Shown in pieces: positions 1 through 5,437 of a DNA stretch of 6,108 nt; the first letter of the stretch is position 1, and the number at the start of each line of letters is the position of its first letter. Origin of the DNA: an uncultured Sutterella sp. (lineage in GTDB: Bacteria > Pseudomonadota > Gammaproteobacteria > Burkholderiales > Burkholderiaceae_F). Under the pieces are notes generated by a model, which made no database searches, was not told where the DNA came from, and worked only from the letters and a program-made list of their open reading frames with translations. The stretch spans positions 1-6,108 of the forward strand of contig USBS01000102.1 of NCBI GenBank assembly GCA_900552915.1, given 5' to 3'. The position numbers and the translations under genes are program-made.

Positions 1-119
1 TCCAGCCTCAAATCCTTGGGAGACTTGAGATTTGCAATTGCACTGCCTTCCCCACGAATCATACTAAATGCCAATATATTAGGATTTATCTCGATATTTC
101 TACTCTTTTCGTCTAAATA
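1..119 (-). pseudogene. Coding-like minus-strand frame running off the left edge; possible continuation of the 113-247 frame after a one-base shift
   Basis: The minus-strand frame from 119 down to base 1 has no stop in 39 codons. It reads as a mixed polar and hydrophobic sequence containing NIEINPNILAF and IRGEGSAIANLKSPKDLRL. A stop (TAA, 122-120) lies directly before it, and the only ATG is at 62-60, preceded by no Shine-Dalgarno. The 113-247 frame ends within the same bases. One extra T in the short T run at the junction (plus-strand A run 115-117) would join the two into a single frame of more than 80 codons. That suggests a single-base deletion or a sequencing error, but chance is possible in so short a stretch. 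No function can be assigned. Confidence 0.22.
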
Positions 120-247
120 TTAGCACTTATGACTCCTCTATTCTGTTTAGCATGAGTCATTCCGTGCTCTGTACAAAACCGCCGCCTCCGCACGAGCAAA
201 TCCGCATCACCCGAATTATTACACCCTCCCCATTTGACACTCCTCAT
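113..247 (-). CDS. Possible small hypothetical protein or decayed gene fragment (44 codons)
   Basis: On the minus strand an ATG at 247-245 opens a 44-codon frame ending in TAG at 115-113. I do not recognise the product. It is basic, with a run of four arginines near residues 20-23, two cysteines (residues 9 and 25) and a middle segment FCTEHGMTHAKQN. No Shine-Dalgarno is visible before the ATG. Its amino acid make-up looks protein-like rather than random, and a further protein-like minus-strand frame starts almost where it stops, offset by one base. It could be a real small gene, the front part of a frameshifted gene, or the translation of a dispersed intergenic repeat. A candidate plus-strand promoter for the ATPase overlaps its start, which argues somewhat against a functional gene. 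Confidence 0.25.
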   Translation of the reverse strand: MRSVKWGGCNNSGDADLLVRRRRFCTEHGMTHAKQNRGVISANI

Positions 248-262
248 AATAGCATTTATGTC
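234..262 (+). promoter_or_regulatory. Candidate sigma-70-type promoter for the ATPase gene
   Basis: TTGACA at 234-239 is an exact -35 consensus. After 17 bases TATGTC (257-262) gives only a half match to the -10 consensus. Transcription from it would start around 268-270 and leave a leader of about 120 bases before the ATG at 392. A second possible -10, TATAAA at 337-342, lacks a good -35. The promoter assignment is inference. Confidence 0.3.
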
Positions 263-346
263 TAGATCTTTGTTTTTACATAATATTTAAGACAATACTC
301 ATACGATATCAAAAACTTTTCTGTTATTTCTTTCTTTATAAAATTG

Positions 347-389
347 ATTTTAGTAAAATTGGTTTTACTAAAATTCTTTTTACTGAAAA
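347..389. promoter_or_regulatory. Triple palindromic repeat (TTTTASTAAAA), probable operator of the ATPase gene
   Basis: Three copies of an 11-base sequence sit immediately before the ATPase ATG: TTTTAGTAAAA (348-358), TTTTACTAAAA (363-373) and a variant with an inserted G, TTTTACTGAAAA (378-389). Each of the first two is nearly self-complementary around a central G or C. Together ATTTTAGTAAAA (347-358) and TTTTACTAAAAT (363-374) form a perfect 12-bp inverted repeat around TTGG. Copy starts are 15 bases apart, about one and a half helical turns. The array ends two bases before the ATG, where a Shine-Dalgarno would normally lie and none is seen. That placement fits a repressor site or an RNA hairpin controlling translation. 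The winged-helix part of the encoded protein is a natural candidate to bind it, which is inference. Confidence 0.6.
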
Positions 390-391
390 CC

Positions 392-1783
392 ATGAACTTC
401 TACGGCCGAAAAGCAGAATTGCAGCAGTTATCGGACTTCCTCCTCCACTCTCCGGATTCGCTGGCAGTCGTATACGGCAGACGTCGGGTCGGCAAAAGCG
501 AATTGTTGCGAAAGGCTGTCCGAGACTCCGGTTTGCACTGCGTCTTTTACGAATGTCGCCAGACCCGGGAATCGCTTAATCTTGCGACACTGAGCGATGC
601 AATCCGCATCCAGTCAGGACTACCGATGCGTACTCCCTCTTCTCTGGACGAGGTTCTCGAATACCTGTTTGCCGCCGCGGAAAAAGAACCTTTAGTTCTC
701 GTGCTCGATGAGTACCCGTACCTTCAATCTCTTATCAAAGGAGCCGACAGCATCCTTCAGGCAATGATTGACCGCCATAGCAACCGCTCCAAGCTGAAAA
801 TTATTCTTTGCGGCAGCTACGTGGACATCATGACTGCGATGCTGGATTACGCAAGTCCGCTTTACGGTCGGTCGGGTTTGGTGCTGCACCTCAAGCCGAT
901 GGACTACTTAGAGGCAAGTGCGTTCTATCCCGAGTTTTCAAACGAAGACAAAGTTCGCCTTTACGCAGTATTCGGTGGCATCCCGGCCTATACGCGCAAA
1001 ATCGATTCGGCACTAACCGTTAAAGAAAATATCTTGAAGCTCGTCGGGACAAAAGACAGCGAACTCTCACTCGCAATCAACTATTTTCTGGTAAGCGAAG
1101 TCTCCAAAATCAACAACGCAAACAGCGTCTTTGCCTTTCTATCGCAGTCGGACCTGAAATTCTCCGACCTGTTGGCTAAAACCGAGATTTCGAGCGGCGC
1201 CGCCTTGTCCTATACGTTGGCTAAGCTCTCCGCAATGGGCTTGGTCGAAAAGCGCGCCCCCATCAATGATGAACAAAACAAGCGCAGAGTCCTGTATCGC
1301 ATCTCCGATCCTCTGACCCGGTATTACTACCGTTATGTTGAACGCAACCAGGACTCGATCATGGTGATGGGCCCGGAGGCTGCTTTCGAGCATTTTGCCG
1401 CCGCTGAATTCGAATCTCAGTTCGTGCCCAAGGCTTTTGAGGAAATCTGCCGCCAGTTTCTCATTCGTCTCAACAAAGCCGGGAAAATTGTCCCTCCTTT
1501 CTTCAAGATCGGCCGGTATTACTACGATCTTCCAAAGGAAAAACGCAACGGAGAGTTCGACGTCGTTACTCAGGACAACCTGGGCTACACAGCCTACGAA
1601 ATTAAGTTTCGCAGCCGTCCCCTCACGCAAACCGACATTGATCACGAAATGCAGCAATTTGCCGATTCGCCGCTTCCATTCAACCGATACGGATTCATTT
1701 CCCGTTCGGGATTTGACGGTGTTGAGGCTAACGAATTTCTCAGGCTGTTTACGATGGACGATGTCTACGGACTCGAGTGTTAA
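392..1783 (+). CDS. AAA ATPase (archaeal ATPase type) with winged-helix and C-terminal DUF234 nuclease-like domain
   Basis: This 463-residue protein has an N-terminal P-loop ATPase domain. The Walker A is GRRRVGKS (residues 29-36), the Walker B LVLVLDE (101-107, with D106 and E107), a sensor-like CGS lies at 140-142, and PLYGR (156-160) carries the probable arginine finger. Residues about 240-305 look like a winged helix. The C-terminal part (about 310-463) matches the DUF234 type, with a PD-(D/E)XK-like pattern: helix acids E350/E351, D390 in GEFD, and E403-x-K405 in YEIK. All key residues are present, so the gene looks intact. The biological role of the family is unsettled; ATP-driven DNA transaction, regulation or defence are possible. 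I chose ATG 392 because the family starts with MNFYGR-like sequence. The TTG at 344 would add 16 residues encoded by the palindromic repeats. No Shine-Dalgarno is visible. The gene stands alone, next to AT-rich DNA, and looks acquired. Confidence 0.85.
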   Translation: MNFYGRKAELQQLSDFLLHSPDSLAVVYGRRRVGKSELLRKAVRDSGLHCVFYECRQTRESLNLATLSDAIRIQSGLPMRTPSSLDEVLEYLFAAAEKEPLVLVLDEYPYLQSLIKGADSILQAMIDRHSNRSKLKIILCGSYVDIMTAMLDYASPLYGRSGLVLHLKPMDYLEASAFYPEFSNEDKVRLYAVFGGIPAYTRKIDSALTVKENILKLVGTKDSELSLAINYFLVSEVSKINNANSVFAFLSQSDLKFSDLLAKTEISSGAALSYTLAKLSAMGLVEKRAPINDEQNKRRVLYRISDPLTRYYYRYVERNQDSIMVMGPEAAFEHFAAAEFESQFVPKAFEEICRQFLIRLNKAGKIVPPFFKIGRYYYDLPKEKRNGEFDVVTQDNLGYTAYEIKFRSRPLTQTDIDHEMQQFADSPLPFNRYGFISRSGFDGVEANEFLRLFTMDDVYGLEC

Positions 1784-1827
1784 GGCTGCATCTTAGGCCA
1801 ACTGCAGACTTAGAAACTCAGATGGTC

Positions 1828-1866
1828 GTCGGCAGCGAAAACCGCTCGAAGGCATGTACTGCCGAC
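1828..1866. repeat. 8-bp perfect inverted repeat with 23-base loop between ATPase and acyl-CoA ligase genes
   Basis: GTCGGCAG (1828-1835) and CTGCCGAC (1859-1866) are exact reverse complements. The pair lies 44 bases after the ATPase stop and could form a GC-rich hairpin. The loop is long and no T-tract follows, so it is not a typical intrinsic terminator. It might still slow or protect the transcript end, or be a protein site. The rest of the 1784-1992 gap shows no gene and no clear promoter; TAGAAT (1951-1956) resembles a -10 but has no -35 at the right distance. Confidence 0.35.
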
Positions 1867-1980
1867 ACGCTGCAACGGACGCTTGCAAATTTGCCCTCTT
1901 TCAGTTGGAGAAGAACTGCGTTTCAGTCCCCGAAAATCGCCGAGAAAATCTAGAATTAGCGGGATTATCCGAACACGAAC

Positions 1981-1990
1981 GGAGAGAGGA
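1981..1990 (+). promoter_or_regulatory. Shine-Dalgarno that supports the TTG start of the acyl-CoA ligase
   Basis: The purine run GGAGAGAGGA lies directly before the TTG at 1993. Counted from GGAGAG (1981-1986), the spacer is 6 bases. The next in-frame ATG (2035) has no such site and would cut into the conserved N-terminus, so this ribosome site decides the start. Confidence 0.65.
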
Positions 1991-1992
1991 TT

Positions 1993-3816
1993 TTGTCTTC
2001 CCGCTTTATCGACCAATTCAAAACGATTCCCGAAATGCTCGAGCGTACGGTGCGGCTCTTCGCCAACCGTGAGGCTTACAAGTGGTACGAACACCGTACC
2101 AACGAATGGGAAAGCATCACTTGGCGCGAATTTTCCGAACGCGTCATGCGCTGGCGCAAGGCTTTTGCCAAGATGGGCCTGCAGCGCGGCGCACGTGTTG
2201 CCATGCTGCTTCCCAACAGCGTTGATGCACTCACTTTCGATATGGCAGCGCTTTCAAATGCGCTCGTCCCGGTGCCGCTGCACGCAACCGATACTGCAGG
2301 CAACTCCAACTACATTCTCAACGACAGCGGCGCTGAATTTCTCGTGACCGTCAATTTCGCGCGCTGGAATTCGCTTGCGACCGCAGGCGACGATCTGCCC
2401 AACATCCGCCAGGTCGTGCTCACGGGCGAAACCGACGAAGGTGTCAGCCTCGGCCATATCCCCTACTGCGGCGTTGAAGAGTGGCTTGCCACCGGAAATG
2501 ACGTTGTCGATCTTCCGGCCGGCCCCGAATCGGAAGATCTCGCCGCGCTCGTCTACACGTCGGGCACAACGGGCCGCCCCAAGGGCGTGATGCTCACGCA
2601 CCGCAACGTGGTCAGCAACGTGCAGCAGATTTCGCGCTACATGCCGATCAACGAAAACGACGTGTTTCTGTCGTATCTGCCGCTTTCGCACTCCTTTGAG
2701 CGCAGTGCGGCCTATTACCATGCCCTTGCAACGGGTGCTTCGCTTGCCTTCTCGCGCGGCGTTGCGCACATCACCGAGGATCTGCACGCGATCAATCCGA
2801 CCAACATGTGCTCGGTGCCGCGTGTTTTCGAGCGCATCCACAATCAGATTCTCATGGTCCGCCGCAAGATGACCAAAAAGAAAGGCTACTTCTTCGACTG
2901 GGCCGCAGAAGTGGGCTGGCGCCGCTTCTGCAAAGAAAACGGCCTTCCGGTGGAACATACCGCACGCGAATGCCTCGACTTTTTGATTTGGCCCTATTTG
3001 AAGCGCAAGATTGCCGACCCCGTGAAGGGCGTTTTCGGCAACCGCATCAATGTGCTGATGGCGGGCGGCGCCGCGCTCAACCTGCATGTGGCGAAATTTT
3101 TCTGCGGCATGGGAGCCCCGATTCGTCAGGCCTACGGCCTCACCGAATCCTCTCCGGTGATCTCAATGTGCGAAGCCAAGGGAAATCACCCCTCGACCGT
3201 GGGTAAACCCCTGATCGGCATCGAAGCGCGTCTGGGAGAATTGGATGAACTGCAGGTGCGCGGTCCCCAAGTGATGAAGGGCTACTGGAATCGCGAAGAA
3301 GACACCAAGCGCGCCTTTACCGAAGACGGGTGGCTTAAGACGGGCGATCAGGCCGATCTCTCCGACGGCGGCCGCATCCGCATCAAGGGCCGCATCAAGG
3401 AAATCATCGTCACGAGCGTGGGCGAAAAAGTAAGTCCCGTCGATCTTGAGTTTGCGATTCTCGAAGACGCCCTGTTCGATCAGGTGATGGTCGTGGGCGA
3501 AAACCGTCCCTATGTTGCCGCGCTCGTGGTGCTCAACAACGAACGCTGGCGCGCCTTGTGCGCCGATTTGCAGGTCAATCCGGACGATCCGGCTACGCGC
3601 GGCAGGCGTGAAGTCAGAAACGCGATTTTGAAGCGCGTCCGCAGCGCCACCAAGTACTTCCCGCGCTACGGCCAGCCGAGAAACGTGGCGGTGCTGCCGG
3701 AAAACTGGACCACCGAGAACGGCATGCTCACGACGACGATGAAGCTGCGCCGTCGGCAGATCGCCGAGCGCTACGCCGCCGAAATCGAAGAGCTCTACAA
3801 GGGTCACGGAGCCTAA
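1993..3816 (+). CDS. Long-chain fatty acid-CoA ligase (AMP-forming, FAA1/COG1022 type)
   Basis: This 607-residue enzyme activates fatty acids in two steps, acyl-AMP then acyl-CoA, using ATP and CoA (EC 6.2.1.3 class), and feeds lipid synthesis or breakdown from the cytoplasmic face of the membrane. The adenylate-forming motifs are in order: P-loop YTSGTTGRPKG (188-198), aromatic and helix motif YGLTE (381-385), WLKTGD with the ribose-binding D452 (447-452), a hinge around 464-470 (IKGRIKE), and the C-terminal TTMKLRR, where K584 is the probable catalytic lysine. Length and the long insertion between the first motifs fit the ~600-residue COG1022 ligases rather than shorter E. coli FadD. No signal peptide or membrane span is seen. 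Translation starts at TTG behind a strong Shine-Dalgarno. It heads a tight run with tatD 11 bases downstream. Substrate chain length cannot be read from the sequence. Confidence 0.92.
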   Translation: MSSRFIDQFKTIPEMLERTVRLFANREAYKWYEHRTNEWESITWREFSERVMRWRKAFAKMGLQRGARVAMLLPNSVDALTFDMAALSNALVPVPLHATDTAGNSNYILNDSGAEFLVTVNFARWNSLATAGDDLPNIRQVVLTGETDEGVSLGHIPYCGVEEWLATGNDVVDLPAGPESEDLAALVYTSGTTGRPKGVMLTHRNVVSNVQQISRYMPINENDVFLSYLPLSHSFERSAAYYHALATGASLAFSRGVAHITEDLHAINPTNMCSVPRVFERIHNQILMVRRKMTKKKGYFFDWAAEVGWRRFCKENGLPVEHTARECLDFLIWPYLKRKIADPVKGVFGNRINVLMAGGAALNLHVAKFFCGMGAPIRQAYGLTESSPVISMCEAKGNHPSTVGKPLIGIEARLGELDELQVRGPQVMKGYWNREEDTKRAFTEDGWLKTGDQADLSDGGRIRIKGRIKEIIVTSVGEKVSPVDLEFAILEDALFDQVMVVGENRPYVAALVVLNNERWRALCADLQVNPDDPATRGRREVRNAILKRVRSATKYFPRYGQPRNVAVLPENWTTENGMLTTTMKLRRRQIAERYAAEIEELYKGHGA

Positions 3817-3827
3817 GGCACTAGAAG

Positions 3828-4601
3828 ATGCGTCTGTTTGATTCCCACTCGCACATCAATGCCTCCGAGTTCGACGCCGATCGCGCCGACGTGATTGCGC
3901 GCATGCGTGAAGCGGGTCTGGAAGGGGCGCTCGTCGTTGCCTGCGACTACGGCGAAGAGGAACAGCTCTTTAAGGTACTCGACATGGCGCACGACTTTCT
4001 GGTCGGCGCCTGGGCGCTGCATCCCGAGTACGAAGATCGGCGGGAATGCTCGGTTGGGGAAATCGTTGCGATTTGCCGCGATCCGCGTATTCATGCTGTG
4101 GGGGAAACCGGGCTTGACTACCACTGGTGCAAGGGAGATCTCACCTGGCAAAAGGATCGCTTTGCTCGCCACATCGAGGCCGCTAAGCTTCTGGGTAAAC
4201 CCATTGTGGTGCACGCTCGCGAAGCCGAAAGTGACGCCTTGGACATTCTGGCCGGCCACGACGCGGGCAGCGTCGGCTTTGTCATGCACTGCTTCGGCGG
4301 AAGCTTGGACGATGCCAAGCGTACGATCGATCTGGGCGGGCTGGTCTCTTTTACGGGCGTGCTGACGTTTAAGAACGCCGGCAGCCTGCGTGAAATTGCC
4401 GCGGCGCTACCTTTGGACAAACTCATGATCGAGACGGACTGCCCCTACATGGCTCCCGTCCCCTATCGCGGCAAACGGTGCGAGCCGGCCTATGTTACCG
4501 AAGTCGCCAAGACATTGGCGATCGTGCACAACGTGGATGCGGATTACGCTGCGGCGGTGACAACCGACACGGCACGGAAATTTTTTAGGATCGACAAATG
4601 A
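3828..4601 (+). CDS. TatD-family metal-dependent hydrolase (Mg/Zn-dependent deoxyribonuclease-like)
   Basis: This 257-residue protein has the usual length and the full metal-site set of the TatD family, which are TIM-barrel phosphoesterases. The set is DSHSH with H7 and H9, E93 in VGETGLDY, H129 in IVVHARE, H154 in VMHCFGG, and D204 in IETDCPY. Family members act as 3'-5' exonucleases on DNA or RNA and have been linked to oxidative-damage repair and apoptotic-type DNA breakdown; which substrate applies here cannot be read. It could equally be called a YcfH/YabD-like protein, since the subgroup is not separable by eye. One small oddity is RGKRCEP (214-220), where family members commonly have asparagine at the cysteine position. 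The Shine-Dalgarno is weak (AAGG, 3815-3818, inside the ligase stop region). The gene follows the ligase by 11 bases and its stop overlaps the next start, so co-transcription is likely. Confidence 0.92.
   Translation: MRLFDSHSHINASEFDADRADVIARMREAGLEGALVVACDYGEEEQLFKVLDMAHDFLVGAWALHPEYEDRRECSVGEIVAICRDPRIHAVGETGLDYHWCKGDLTWQKDRFARHIEAAKLLGKPIVVHAREAESDALDILAGHDAGSVGFVMHCFGGSLDDAKRTIDLGGLVSFTGVLTFKNAGSLREIAAALPLDKLMIETDCPYMAPVPYRGKRCEPAYVTEVAKTLAIVHNVDADYAAAVTTDTARKFFRIDK
4587..4590 (+). promoter_or_regulatory. Shine-Dalgarno for the ankyrin lipoprotein gene inside the tatD end
   Basis: AGGA lies 7 bases before the ATG at 4598, within the last codons of tatD. With the ATGA stop-start overlap it suggests translational coupling of the two genes. 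Confidence 0.55.
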
Positions 4602-5416
4602 AAAGAACTGCGACGCTTCTATTGACCACCCTGATGACGCTGGGCCTTTTGGCCGGCTGCGCGAGCACTCCGTCCGAACCCGCCGCCAAAGCCGAAGCTG
4701 CGGCTGCGACGCAGGCAAAGGGTCCCGTGAAGATGGCAGGCCCCGAAGAAAACTGGGCTAACTTTGCCGGTGCCGTGGACCGCGATCGCGCCGACGTGGT
4801 GAGCTTCATGATCAGTCAAGGCATCAGCCCTAATACGATCGTCAATGGCGGCGACCCGGCTCTGGTGCGTGCAATCCGCATGGACGCGACAAACGTCGTC
4901 GACACCCTTTTGAATGCCAAAGGCATTGAGGTCGACACTGCAAGCGAATACGGTGAAACGGCGCTGATGCTCGCGGCCTTCAAGGGCAATATGGACCTCG
5001 TGCAGCGCCTTTTGAAGGACGGCGCATCTGTTAACCGCATCGGCGGCTGGACGCCGCTGCACTATGCCGCCGCAGAAGGCCACAACGAGATCGTGAAACT
5101 GCTCCTCGAAAAAGGCGCACGCGTCAACGTGCAGACCTATTCGGGCATCACGCCGCTTTACATGGCCGCCCGTCGTCCCTCGCGCGAAGTCGTGATGACG
5201 CTGCTGCGCGCGGGCTCCTACCGAGACCTCTGCAACGACAAGGGACAGTCCCCGGCCGATGCGGCTAAGCTCGCGGGCGACGAAGAGCTCTCGAAGTTTC
5301 TTGCAATCGAAAAGTGCGTGCAGCCCGAGCCACTGATGCGGGCTCCGGTGCGCGGCACCAAATCAAACGGCCTCAAGCGCGGCGAACAGCGCATCCGCAT
5401 TCAGAGCGCCAAGTAA
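4598..5416 (+). CDS. Ankyrin-repeat lipoprotein, probably exported to the envelope
   Basis: This 272-residue protein starts with a lipoprotein signal peptide: basic MKR, a leucine/threonine-rich core, and the lipobox LAGC ending at C21. Signal peptidase II would cut before C21. Residue +2 is Ala, not Asp, so by the E. coli rule it would go to the outer membrane, inner leaflet. An Ala-rich, disordered-looking linker (22-48) follows. Then come about five ankyrin repeats (roughly 53-237). The best two are at 118-149 (GETALMLAAFKGN) and 150-182 (GWTPLHYAAAEGHNEIVKLLL); the first and last are degenerate. The basic tail (242-272) has no recognisable domain. Ankyrin repeats bind proteins; the partner is unknown. 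The ATG overlaps the tatD stop by 4 bases with AGGA in front. The tatD-ankyrin order is known to me from Burkholderiales. A periplasmic scaffold role is inference. Confidence 0.88.
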   Translation: MKRTATLLLTTLMTLGLLAGCASTPSEPAAKAEAAAATQAKGPVKMAGPEENWANFAGAVDRDRADVVSFMISQGISPNTIVNGGDPALVRAIRMDATNVVDTLLNAKGIEVDTASEYGETALMLAAFKGNMDLVQRLLKDGASVNRIGGWTPLHYAAAEGHNEIVKLLLEKGARVNVQTYSGITPLYMAARRPSREVVMTLLRAGSYRDLCNDKGQSPADAAKLAGDEELSKFLAIEKCVQPEPLMRAPVRGTKSNGLKRGEQRIRIQSAK

Positions 5417-5437
5417 TTCGTCGAATTTATCTTCGCA

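Larger units (their letters stand above)
1..343. other. AT-rich non-coding stretch upstream of the ATPase gene
   Basis: This stretch holds no convincing intact gene on the plus strand. A plus-strand frame is open from base 1 to a TAG at 121-123 but has no start inside the window and reads as low-complexity hydrophobic sequence. On the minus strand two adjacent coding-like frames occur (113-247 and 1-119), described separately. The stretch is visibly richer in A and T than the genes to the right, apart from a GC-rich patch around 180-220. A 7-bp inverted repeat, ATGACTC (129-135) with GAGTCAT (154-160), has an 18-base loop and no T-tract, so it is not a terminator. A consensus -35 hexamer lies at 234-239. 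Confidence 0.6.

Noticed and set aside
129..160. 7-bp inverted repeat ATGACTC/GAGTCAT as a terminator
   Set aside because: The stem is short and AT-balanced, the loop is 18 bases and there is no T-tract.
347..389. The TTTTASTAAAA array as a CRISPR array or replication iterons
   Set aside because: There are only three short copies, with spacers of 4 bases, no leader, no cas gene and no replication gene; an operator is simpler.
1139..1657. 172-codon minus-strand frame inside the ATPase gene
   Set aside because: It lies opposite the winged-helix and DUF234 part of a clearly coding frame and shows no motif or ribosome site.
1854..2072. Small plus-strand frame filling the gap before the ligase gene
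   Set aside because: It overlaps the ligase start in another frame, lacks a proper Shine-Dalgarno and gives no recognisable protein.
2254..3087. 277-codon open frame on the minus strand inside the acyl-CoA ligase gene
   Set aside because: It is a shadow: the plus-strand frame carries all adenylate-forming motifs, while this translation is rich in His, Arg, Ala and Val without recognisable motifs.
4580..4587. A/T homopolymer in the tatD end as a programmed frameshift site
   Set aside because: The frame ends normally a few codons later with a family-typical length, and no alternative frame extends the protein.
5415..5427. Palindrome AATTCG-T-CGAATT just after the ankyrin stop
   Set aside because: Six-base arms with a one-base centre cannot form a useful hairpin, and short palindromes of this size occur by chance.
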